From Leifsonia sp. AK011 (lineage in GTDB: Bacteria; Actinomycetota; Actinomycetes; Actinomycetales; Microbacteriaceae), in NCBI RefSeq assembly GCF_013410945.1, contig NZ_JACCCH010000001.1, forward strand, positions 2,604,001 through 2,668,000: a DNA stretch of 64,000 nucleotides, in the 5' to 3' direction. The first letter of the stretch is position 1, and each line of letters begins with the position of its first letter. The notes beneath the pieces are model-generated. The model was not told the DNA's origin. It searched no databases and was given only the letters and a program-made list of their open reading frames with translations. Positions 46,829 through 54,114 of the stretch are shown piece after piece. The position numbers and the translations under genes are program-made.

Positions 46829-48145
46829 ATGGGCAACAGGTACGAGCTGGTCGTGCGCGCGTCATCCGTGCTCGTCGACGGGGTGTTCCAGCCACGCGAG
46901 ATCGGCGTTCGGGAGGGTCACATCGAGGCGGTCTCCGAGCTTCCGCTGCAGGGTGAGACCGTCGTCACGCTCGCCGACGATGAGGTTCTCCTGCCGGGTG
47001 TCGTCGACTCGCACGTTCACGTGAACGAGCCGGGCCGCACCGAGTGGGAGGGCTTCGCGACAGCGACTCGCGCCGCAGCCGCGGGCGGCGTGACAACGAT
47101 CATCGACATGCCGCTCAACAGCATCCCCGCGACGACGACGGTGTCAGCGCTTGAGGCCAAACGCGCGGTCGCCGCTGAGAAGGCCGTCATTGACGTCGGC
47201 TTCTGGGGTGGCGCGGTTCCCGAGAATCTCGGAACGCTGCGCGGGCTGCACGAAGCTGGTGTCTACGGGTTCAAGGCCTTCCTCGCGCCCTCGGGGGTCG
47301 ACGAATTCGGGCACCTCGACACCCCGCAGCTGTTCGCAGCGCTGGAGGAGATCGCGTCCTTCGACGGGCTCCTCATCGTGCACGCCGAGGACCCGGCCGT
47401 GCTCGACGCACACGCCAACCACGGCGGCCGCGACTACCACCGGTTCGTGGAGTCCCGTCCCGATGAGGCCGAGATCACTGCCATAGGCAACGTGATCGAG
47501 GGGGTGCGGCGCACGGGTGCTCGCGCCCACATCCTGCACCTGTCCTCGGCCGCTGCCCTGCCCGAGCTGCGTGCCGCGCGCGCCGAGGGGCTGCCCATCA
47601 CGGTGGAGACGTGCCCGCACTACCTCACGCTCTCGGAGGAGCAGATCGCGGATGGGGCGACCCAGTTCAAGTGCTGCCCGCCGATTCGGGATGACGCGAA
47701 CCGCGACCTCCTTTGGCGGGCGCTGCTCGAAGGCGACATCGACATCGTGGTGAGCGACCACTCCCCCGCGACCGTCGACCTCAAGACCCGAGGAGGCGGC
47801 GACTTCGAGGAGGCCTGGGGCGGCATCGCAGGCCTCCAGCTCGAACTCCCTGCCGTCTGGACGGAGGCCGCTCGTCGAGGCATCGGCCTCGAACGCGTAC
47901 TGCAGTGGATGTCGCGGGGCCCGGCCGATTTCGTAGGCCTCTCGCAGAAGGGCCGCATCGCCGTGGGAGCCGACGCCGACCTCGTAGCCTTCGCCCCGGA
48001 TGCCACGTGGACCGTGCACAAGGAACAGCTCCTGCACCGCAACCCCGTCTCCGCCTACGACGGCCGCGAGCTGCGCGGCGCCGTCCGCCGCACGTGGGTG
48101 CGCGGTGCGGAGCCGGTGGCGGGGGCGCTGCTTAGGCGCGGGTGA
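46829..48145 (+). CDS. allB: allantoinase
   Basis: A 438-residue dihydroorotase-like amidohydrolase that opens allantoin to allantoate. The metal pair is H62/H64 in DSHVHVNEPGRTEWEGF, the carbamylated lysine is K149 in GFKAFLAPSGVDEF, and HILHLSSA, TVETCPHYL and VSDHSPAT carry the remaining ligands. NEPGRTEWEGF and APSGVDEF are typical of AllB rather than dihydroorotase or hydantoinase. The stop codon is the first TGA of a family A repeat. Confidence 0.95.
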   Translation: MGNRYELVVRASSVLVDGVFQPREIGVREGHIEAVSELPLQGETVVTLADDEVLLPGVVDSHVHVNEPGRTEWEGFATATRAAAAGGVTTIIDMPLNSIPATTTVSALEAKRAVAAEKAVIDVGFWGGAVPENLGTLRGLHEAGVYGFKAFLAPSGVDEFGHLDTPQLFAALEEIASFDGLLIVHAEDPAVLDAHANHGGRDYHRFVESRPDEAEITAIGNVIEGVRRTGARAHILHLSSAAALPELRAARAEGLPITVETCPHYLTLSEEQIADGATQFKCCPPIRDDANRDLLWRALLEGDIDIVVSDHSPATVDLKTRGGGDFEEAWGGIAGLQLELPAVWTEAARRGIGLERVLQWMSRGPADFVGLSQKGRIAVGADADLVAFAPDATWTVHKEQLLHRNPVSAYDGRELRGAVRRTWVRGAEPVAGALLRRG

Positions 48146-48239
48146 GGTTTCGATAACGCCGGGCTTCGCCGCGGCTACTCAACCAGCGAGTTCTTGCGGG
48201 TTGAGTAGGCCCGCGAAGCGGCCGTTATCGAAACCTCAC
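48142..48239. repeat. interspersed palindromic repeat, family A (inverted pair)
   Basis: Two oppositely oriented units, beginning GTGAGGTTTCGATAACGCCG and ending CGAAACCTCAC, form a long stem between the convergent allB and 2-oxoglutarate oxygenase genes. It supplies the allB stop codon and could terminate both transcripts. Confidence 0.88.
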
Positions 48240-48264
48240 CGACGTAAAACGACAACCACGAGAC

Positions 48265-49299
48265 CTACCGAGCAGCCCGCACCCGCGCCGCCTCACGCTC
48301 AGCCTTCGTGTTCAGCCGCCCGCCACGCGAGCCCGCGAGCTTCGCCTTGCGGTGCTCCGCCACCGTGATCGGCTCGTAGAGCAGTTCCTCGCCGGGGGCC
48401 AGCAGCTCCGGGATGGGTGCGATCACGGCATCCGGTCGTCCACCGTGGAAGTACGCGACGCTCCGACGCCGCTCGATGCGACCGTCGATCACGGGCGGCT
48501 TCACGCGGTGGAGCGTCGACATCCATTGGTCGTTGGTCCAGCCGGCCATGTTGTCGGCGAGGTTCACGAGCAGGGCGCCATCGGCGGGGTTGACGTCGTT
48601 CCAACTCCCGTCGGTGCCGAGCACCTGCAGCCCCTTAACCTGGTCAGCCCACAGCACGGTCACGATGTCGTAGTCGGTGTGCTCACCCATACCGCGGAGC
48701 TCTCCATCGAGGTCGACGGTGCCCGGCGGCAGGGCGTAGTTGTTGATGCGCATCGTCGCGGTGTTGTGGGTCGTGGCATCCGCGAAGAAGTCCGACGGGA
48801 GTCCAAGCGCGTCGGGGAAGATCGTCACGAGCGTCTCCGCCACCCGTCGCGCTTCAGCGAAGTAGGCCATCACACGCTCCCGGAACAGCGGAACATCCGG
48901 CCAGACGTTCTCCTGGTACTCGCTCTCCGGCAGGTCCACGCCCGGGTAGTCGGCGCGCGTGAGGCCCACGTTGAACGCCTCGAAGAAGTCGTTCATGAGG
49001 GACGCATTCACGACGCCGAGCGAGAGGCTGAGACTCTCGGACTTGGGCGGCGAGTACCCGCGATTGACGCCGCGCGGCGTGCGCATGAGCATCTTCGTGT
49101 CCATGTCCTGGGCGAAGAAATCGTCGATCGCCTGCTTCAACCCGTCGATGGTCTCGTCGGGGACGGCGTGTCCGATCACCTGCACAAACCCGACCGTGCG
49201 GCACGCGCCATCCCACGCTCTAGCGACCGCCGCCTTCTCTTCGGGCGTTCCGCCCTTCACGTACGGCGTGATGTCGACGGTGGGCACTTCGAAGGCCAT
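48265..49299 (-). CDS. isopenicillin-N-synthase-like Fe(II)/2-oxoglutarate oxygenase
   Basis: A 344-residue double-stranded beta-helix oxygenase. Iron ligands are H207 and D209 in GEHTDYDIVTVLW and H264 in STLHRVKPP; the arginine in RRRSVAYF binds the co-substrate carboxylate. The N-terminal DIOX_N domain starts EVPTVDITPYV. The ATG at 49299 has GAAGGGAG seven bases upstream. Beside allantoinase, a role in purine or related heterocycle oxidation is possible but not shown. Confidence 0.92.
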   Translation of the reverse strand: MAFEVPTVDITPYVKGGTPEEKAAVARAWDGACRTVGFVQVIGHAVPDETIDGLKQAIDDFFAQDMDTKMLMRTPRGVNRGYSPPKSESLSLSLGVVNASLMNDFFEAFNVGLTRADYPGVDLPESEYQENVWPDVPLFRERVMAYFAEARRVAETLVTIFPDALGLPSDFFADATTHNTATMRINNYALPPGTVDLDGELRGMGEHTDYDIVTVLWADQVKGLQVLGTDGSWNDVNPADGALLVNLADNMAGWTNDQWMSTLHRVKPPVIDGRIERRRSVAYFHGGRPDAVIAPIPELLAPGEELLYEPITVAEHRKAKLAGSRGGRLNTKAEREAARVRAAR

Positions 49300-49386
49300 G
49301 GCGGCTCCCTTCGGCAACGGATGCCGCGACCCTACGCCCCTCGTGTGACCGTGGTGTAACGCGGCCGATTCGTCACCCCACTCTGG

Positions 49387-49635
49387 CTACAGATCGGGCA
49401 GAACAAATCCATATCCGCGCCGCAGGAGCTCGAGAAAATACTCACAGGCGTCTTCCTCACGGGCGAAGACTCGCTCCGAAACGCGGTTCCCGCGCTCCGA
49501 GTAGTAGACGTACCACAGACCTGATCGCGAATGATCGAGCACCATGGCTTCAGAGGGGTTGCCACCTTCTAGGGAGTAGGAGTCCGCTGGGACACCCTTC
49601 TGCTGAAGGTAGGAGGCTAGGTCGGGCTTGTTCAA
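49387..49635 (-). CDS. small hypothetical protein, immunity-like
   Basis: An 82-residue acidic protein with WYVYYSERGNRVSERVFAREEDACEYFLELL, a layout seen in small immunity proteins of toxin loci. It starts at a TTG overlapping the stop of the upstream gene (TTGA). It is the last gene of the polymorphic-toxin block before the oxygenase. No matching toxin tip is adjacent, so it may be an orphan immunity gene. I do not recognise the family firmly. Confidence 0.6.
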   Translation of the reverse strand: MNKPDLASYLQQKGVPADSYSLEGGNPSEAMVLDHSRSGLWYVYYSERGNRVSERVFAREEDACEYFLELLRRGYGFVLPDL

Positions 49636-49979
49636 CTCAGAACCTCGCCTGCCAAGCGGGACCTCGAATCAGCGTCAGACCGGCCCGTCACCGCTGTCAT
49701 TGCCTTCCGCCGACAGTTGTCGAGTCTCGCGGGAATGCAAGATCGGACTTCATACGAGATCACTGATCTGCCGAGGAGCCCAAGCAACGCAGGGACTGCA
49801 CCGAGCAGGTCGTCATGGCGAGATTCCTTGCCAGGCATCCCGATCTCTATAGATCCCTCAACAGTGACGAGCGCGTCTGAATCAAACGCGAGGACTAGTT
49901 CATTCTGGCCCACTCGGAGCTGGATGAAGACGGATGCTGGCAGGAAGCTGAGGTCAGCGTGTTTATCGAGGCCATACAT
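49632..49979 (-). CDS. DUF6188-like protein, C-terminus possibly frameshifted
   Basis: A 115-residue protein beginning MYGLDKHADLSFLPASVFIQ with a strong AAAGGAG site five bases upstream of the ATG. The first ~80 residues (VGQNELVLAFDSDALVTVEG) resemble the DUF6188 family, common in actinobacterial toxin-immunity clusters. The last ~35 residues are arginine-rich and unlike the family; other frames there read DLAFPRDSTT and RQLSAEGNDSGDGPV, which look more protein-like, so a frameshift is possible. Family assignment is from memory. Confidence 0.6.
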   Translation of the reverse strand: MYGLDKHADLSFLPASVFIQLRVGQNELVLAFDSDALVTVEGSIEIGMPGKESRHDDLLGAVPALLGLLGRSVISYEVRSCIPARLDNCRRKAMTAVTGRSDADSRSRLAGEVLS

Positions 49980-50074
49980 AACTACTCCTTTGGCAGCGGT
50001 TGCGCTCGAGACGCGCTGACCCAGGTGCTCACTTTCGCCACTGAAACAACGTTCCTCCAAACTCTCGCGTGGTC

Positions 50075-50593
50075 CTAACTCCATTTCCCCAGCGAAGTGA
50101 AGGTAACCGGATCGATGGCATAGTCCCAGGACTGCTGGAGCGTCGACAGGTATGCCTCGTCCATCTCGCTATAGTCCGGATAGGCATCCGGGTGTCCAGG
50201 CTTCGATACCTGGCCCGTAACGAGAACGACACCCTCGCACTCAAACGAGACAGACTCGCCTCGCGCTAGGTCGAGAGTCGCGATGATCCCGTCGCCGACC
50301 GCGAGGGAGTGCTTTCCGATCGCCCGGAAACTTGGAGTAAGAAATCGACCCTCCGTGCGGTACGAAAACTGCGACACTCGTCGGCAAACGAGAAGTGCAA
50401 AGTCGCCGATGCTGAGGTTATCGTCACCCAGCCTGAGGATCGACGCTACGCTACCTCGCCATGGTTGCCACCTAACGTCGAACGGTTCGGCATAGTCCAA
50501 GATGCCGCCCTTCAGATCAACGTTAGGAAACGCTTCCGATGCGAGCTTGTTCAGGGCAACCGGCTCAATCAGTTGCTCAACTGTGGTCGTCAT
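50075..50593 (-). CDS. probable immunity protein for the adjacent orphan toxin tip
   Basis: A 172-residue soluble protein of unknown family (VRWQPWRGSVASILRLGDDN, LARGESVSFECEGVVL). It begins 12 bases after the stop of the orphan RHS toxin tip, with AGAGGA seven bases before the ATG, the standard tip-immunity arrangement. No signal peptide or membrane segment, as expected of a cytoplasmic immunity protein. The role is inferred from position only. Confidence 0.65.
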   Translation of the reverse strand: MTTTVEQLIEPVALNKLASEAFPNVDLKGGILDYAEPFDVRWQPWRGSVASILRLGDDNLSIGDFALLVCRRVSQFSYRTEGRFLTPSFRAIGKHSLAVGDGIIATLDLARGESVSFECEGVVLVTGQVSKPGHPDAYPDYSEMDEAYLSTLQQSWDYAIDPVTFTSLGKWS

Positions 50594-50604
50594 TTTCGTG
50601 TCCT

Positions 50605-51777
50605 CTAGTCGTTTGGGCCAAACTCAATGTGCCAGTACGGATCGGACTTCTTCATAGTCTGTCCTGTCACCGGATGGACTGCTTGAGGGTTCGTCGGGTT
50701 GGAGTTCTGGTACACCACGTAGCCGTTTTGCTTCGAATCCGTGGGGTCCATGACTCGAACGGATCCCACACGTTGGGATAGCCCATGACTTGCCGGGTTC
50801 GGGATCGGGTAAACCAAGCCTTTGCCCGTATTCGATAGGTTAGCGGGCCCGTATTGCGGGATTGCGAAAGTTTCGCCCGCAGGCCCTGTCACGGCGTTAG
50901 GTACCGCTCTGCCAGAGGTGAACTGGGTCGGAGGGTTCACCGATATTGCACCACCCGGCGCCCGTACACCGGCACCGCCTACCAGTGCCCCGAGGAGGGG
51001 CAACATGGCGTCCTTTTTGTCGGAGATGGCTTGCGTGCCGCGAATGTAGTCCCGCAGCCACTGCGGTTGACCCGCGAGAGCCTGATCCTGCATTGCCCTG
51101 CCGCAGGCCTGGTTGAGGGCCAGCTGCTGGGAGCTGAAGCCAACAGCCATGTCGTTGCAGGTGAACACACGACCCTGGTCCCTACGTATCGAGGTTGGTC
51201 GTGGCACCCCACACGGGTTGAACGACATCGTTCCGCACCCGGGCGGATTCCACGTCTCCGGATGCCGCGGCGGGGACTACGAACTACCCGACGCCGAACC
51301 ACCACCCGAACGTGAACCACCTCCGGTGGTGCCAGTGATGATCGCGTTGCACTCCCAGCCGTGACATCCCGTGCTCTTCGCGCTGGCCTTCCGGGCTGCG
51401 ATGATGTCTCGTTCCATACGGTCGGCGGTGAGGAACCCGAACGCATCCACGAACGTGGCAGGGTTGCCCTCCGTGTACCCGTAGCGGGCCTGCGAGGCCG
51501 GGTCGGTGAGGGTGCCCCGCCAGGTGTCCGGGGTCAACCAGGTGCTCGTGAACGTGTCGAACGTGCGGGCAAAGTACGACGAGTACCCCGTCGTGGTGCC
51601 CGACAGTTCACCGGTGAACCCGGTCACGGCAGCGAAGCCGGTGGAGGCGTAGGTGGGGACCCCGTAGTCGGAGTAGTCCGCCAACCCATCCACACGACCG
51701 TCAGCATCGGTGGTCGCGATTGCGGACCCGAGACGATCCCCGAGGACCCAGGTCGGGTCATCCCCGCCCTGCAACGC
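50605..51777 (-). pseudogene. orphan RHS core fragment with alternative toxin tip, split by a TAG stop
   Basis: The 5' part (51777 down to about 51400) copies the end of the core of the large RHS gene (GGDDPTWVLGDRLGSAIATT through FVDAFGFLTADR) at roughly 95% DNA identity. It then runs into a different linker and, after an in-frame TAG at 51277-51279, continues as SPPRHPETWNPPGC and an alternative C-terminal toxin ending YWHIEFGPND. The intact RHS gene has TAC (Tyr, SYSPPRHP) where this copy has TAG. No start codon belongs to it. It is a displaced or stored toxin tip. Confidence 0.85.
51400..51777. repeat. duplicated RHS core segment (partner at about 54960-55331)
   Basis: About 375 bp of the RHS core end are present here and again at about 54960-55331, near-identical with scattered substitutions. 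The matching ends abruptly at GCAACGC (51771-51777 and 55325-55331). Such duplicates allow recombination that swaps the toxin tip of the full-length gene. Confidence 0.9.
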
Positions 51778-51913
51778 CTTCCCAAGTACCCCAGTTCAGT
51801 GAGGGTACTTACTTTTCCGCGGAGGGATACTGCGTGCTCCCGCCGCGCGGAGCAGCTCAGACCCCCAGCGGTTCCCTCCCAAGGAACCCAACAGTGACGC
51901 CCAATTCGTCGGG

Positions 51914-52306
51914 CTACGGTCGCAGTCCCATTCGTCTGTAGGCACGCGCGCGTCTGACGTTGAGTAGGCACTCGATCGAGAACTTTCTGGGCTCGCTGCT
52001 TGCCAGGTAGTTGGCAATCCACGTCGTCTGCGCATCGAGAGGCAAGAGTATCGCGTCCTCGTCCCCCCCTTCCAGACAAGCAATCCAGACCGCCACGTTG
52101 AAGAACTCGTTTGAGCCAGACGGAGCGAGTTCGACGAACCACTGGCCGCGATCGACCAGCACCTGAACGGTGCCGCGAGGTGTCTCAGACCGCAACTCCT
52201 GATTGACGGGAGAATCGAACCGAACCACCGAGAGGGAAGCTCGTCTGCTCGTGAGGAACTCTGCGAGAGCCCGCACAGATGGGGGTGCGAGCGAAAGGTC
52301 CGGCAT
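51914..52306 (-). CDS. hypothetical protein, probable orphan immunity gene
   Basis: A 130-residue soluble protein (GTVQVLVDRGQWFVELAPSGSNEFFNVAVW, then FSIECLLNVRRARAYRRMG). I recognise no family. Its ATG overlaps the stop of the preceding small frame by one to a few bases, as in tip-immunity pairs, and it lies just upstream of the orphan RHS core. An immunity role is inferred from position. Confidence 0.55.
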   Translation of the reverse strand: MPDLSLAPPSVRALAEFLTSRRASLSVVRFDSPVNQELRSETPRGTVQVLVDRGQWFVELAPSGSNEFFNVAVWIACLEGGDEDAILLPLDAQTTWIANYLASSEPRKFSIECLLNVRRARAYRRMGLRP

Positions 52307-52503
52307 TATTTGCCTCCCGGTACCATCTGCGTTCCAGCTGGATTTGAAACGTACCCACGGCTAGTCAAGAAGGCGATCTCTCTCTCAAGGGAACTTCCTT
52401 CCTTCACCTGATTCAGGGGTGTCGCGAGTTGAATCTCGCTACCTTGAGAGATCGCGTCTTCCAAGAACCGCTGATTTCGAATCCATTGCTCTGATGCAGA
52501 CAT
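52306..52503 (-). CDS. 65-residue frame, probable C-terminal remnant of a toxin tip
   Basis: From an ATG at 52503 the frame reads MSASEQWIRNQRFLEDAISQ and ends FLTSRGYVSNPAGTQMVPGGK. The same frame stays open about 75 bases further upstream (NAQTTGARTFSIGDDAWSS). The FLEDAI...EREIAFL..RGY pattern resembles the end of other actinobacterial polymorphic toxins as I recall them. It directly follows another tip remnant and precedes a probable immunity gene. It could be a small gene in its own right. Confidence 0.5.
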   Translation of the reverse strand: MSASEQWIRNQRFLEDAISQGSEIQLATPLNQVKEGSSLEREIAFLTSRGYVSNPAGTQMVPGGK

Positions 52504-52561
52504 TGAAGACCATGCGTCATCGCCAATGCTAAATGTGCGAGCTCCCGTGGTTTGTGCGTTG

Positions 52562-52835
52562 TCATTTCTCGCCCTCTAATTCCCAGTGCCACATAGGATC
52601 GTCTTTTCCGACCGTTTTGCCCGAGTACGGGTTCTCTGTCTGCGGCTTGCCTACGGCTGCGCAGCTGAGTAAGAGACATACCCGGTTGGCTGTGGGAATG
52701 GCTCCTTATTGTGCGGATCCATGATCCTCACGTCGGTCACGTTACTTGCGAGCCCATGCCCACCGCTTCCTCCAACATATTGAACCCCCGGGGCGTTCTG
52801 ATCTTCCCTCGGTTTGCCGGACGCCTACCATCGGA
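52562..52835 (-). pseudogene. frameshifted toxin-tip remnant, homologous to the orphan tip at 50605
   Basis: The frame reading PGVQYVGGSGGHGLASNVTD, RIMDPHNKEPFPQPTGYVSYS stops at a TAG near 52665; one frame away the sequence continues AVGKPQTENPYSGKTVGKDDPMWHWELEGEK and a stop at 52562. The joined product matches the other tip position by position (HGLSQRVGSVRVMDP; GYVVYQN; VTGQTMKKSDPYWHIEF). It has no start codon of its own. Confidence 0.75.
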
Positions 52836-52868
52836 CGTGCCCGAGACTCATTCCTCGCGGTCTAGGAG

Positions 52869-53192
52869 CTACTCGTCGAACCAGACGTCTTCAAAGCCTT
52901 CGGCTAGCAGGAACCGCCAGCCCGCCGGCAGGGCCAGGTACGCCAGCGCCTCTGGCCGGTGTTCCGCGACGTGTTCGTAGTGGATGCTTCGAAAGAAGTC
53001 ATTCGAGTCCGAGTACTCACCCGACCAGATGTACCACGTAGACAAGCCGTCAGCTCGCTGCCGCAGCCCATGTAGGGGTTCTGAACCTCGAAGAGCACCC
53101 TCGGAGATCCCCAGTCGGCTCCCTGCTTGAGGATAATCAGGGACTACCCCGAACCGATCACACAAGGCTCGCTGCTCGGAGATTGTTGTCAT
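52869..53192 (-). CDS. immunity protein, Imm33-like
   Basis: A 107-residue protein with WYIWSGEYSDSNDFFRSIHYEH, then YLALPAGWRFLLAEGFEDVWFDE at the C-terminus, a pattern I associate with the Imm33/DUF2185-type immunity group (from memory). Its ATG overlaps the stop of the HNH toxin-tip frame upstream by four bases, so it was the cognate immunity gene of that tip. It appears intact although the tip is broken, as expected if the cell still benefits from protection. Confidence 0.7.
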   Translation of the reverse strand: MTTISEQRALCDRFGVVPDYPQAGSRLGISEGALRGSEPLHGLRQRADGLSTWYIWSGEYSDSNDFFRSIHYEHVAEHRPEALAYLALPAGWRFLLAEGFEDVWFDE

Positions 53193-53630
53193 TGGATCTT
53201 GCCCTTCATCTGCTTAGAGAACTGGCTTAGGGTCCCACCCTGGCTCGCAGAGCAAGTCGGGCACTGCGGCTGAACTGCGGTGAGTGATCTCATATTGTCA
53301 ACGTCAATCGATCCGGTTCTGTAGTACTCAATCACAAGCGGTTCAACGTGATCCGCGACCTGCGTCGGCGTTACGACCCCGCAGTCAACACATGGCTGAC
53401 CTTGGACCGCCTCGCATATGGGCTGCGGCGCGGTCGACAAATCCAACATCATTTCCTTCCTGCGATGAGGCGAGAGCCAGTCACTCAACGACGTGTCCAT
53501 TCGCATGCCAACGGGCGATCCCCAGTGTCAAACGCGCCCAATCTCGCTTCCGGGTACGGAGTCACGAGCTCAGCCGCCCCTTTGTGCGGAGCCTTCCGAC
53601 GGGACTTAGGCGCACATCTGTCACGGCGTG
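53189..53630 (-). pseudogene. HNH-type nuclease toxin tip, frameshifted orphan
   Basis: The 3' frame (53189-53506) encodes QPCVDCGVVTPTQVADHVEPLV and VQPQCPTCSASQGG, an HNH-like nuclease with two CxxC knuckles and the D-H core. Upstream, one frame away, KGAAELVTPYPEARLGAFDTGDRPL precedes it, starting immediately after the stop of the RHS immunity gene; a frameshift near 53495 separates the parts. There is no RHS core and no proper start. It is a stored or decayed tip whose immunity gene follows directly. Confidence 0.75.
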
Positions 53631-53634
53631 CACC

Positions 53635-54114
53635 TTAGGCGCGGGACATGGTTACTTCTGGCCCGTAGCTTCCGACAGACCAACGCACGCGTTGAGACCG
53701 GCCCGGGAAGTCGTCGCGCAGCTTTGACTCCCAACACTGGGCGATGATCGCTGCAGTTCCCTCCAGGCGGGCGAGCTCTGAATCATCGCCTTCAAACCAG
53801 TCCCACAGATGGATGTGATTGACCATCTCCTCGGCTCTGCGCACATCGCCCCCGAACTCTTCAACCCAGGCGTCCAGATTGCGGGACGCGAAGTCCGAAA
53901 GAACGATAGAGCCGCTAACCAGGGACCACCTGGGCCAGAAGAGACTCTCGAGCGCCTCTCGAGTCTCCTTCTTCATTCCCGAGATGCGCCCGGCCCGCCC
54001 GTCCACAGTCGCTAGGGCAAACTCCACGACCTCTTCAACAGACACATCGTAACGAAGGTAGACGTCGAGAGGCTTCATGCCGGAGAACTCTCCAACCTGC
54101 TCTGATTCGGTCAC
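53635..54114 (-). CDS. immunity protein of the main RHS toxin
   Basis: A 159-residue acidic, soluble protein (VSVEEVVEFALATVDGRAG, VSGSIVLSDFASRNLDAWVEEFGG, HIHLWDWFEGDDSE). It starts at a GTG that overlaps the TGA of the RHS gene (GTGA at 54111-54114), so it is translated with the toxin, the classic arrangement for a cognate immunity gene. I do not recognise the family; the function is inferred from position and size. Confidence 0.75.
   Translation of the reverse strand: MTESEQVGEFSGMKPLDVYLRYDVSVEEVVEFALATVDGRAGRISGMKKETREALESLFWPRWSLVSGSIVLSDFASRNLDAWVEEFGGDVRRAEEMVNHIHLWDWFEGDDSELARLEGTAAIIAQCWESKLRDDFPGRSQRVRWSVGSYGPEVTMSRA

Noticed and set aside
52413-52679. 88-codon frame on the minus strand
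   Set aside because: It overlaps two tip remnants in another frame and reads as low-quality protein; the remnant frames align with other toxin tips.
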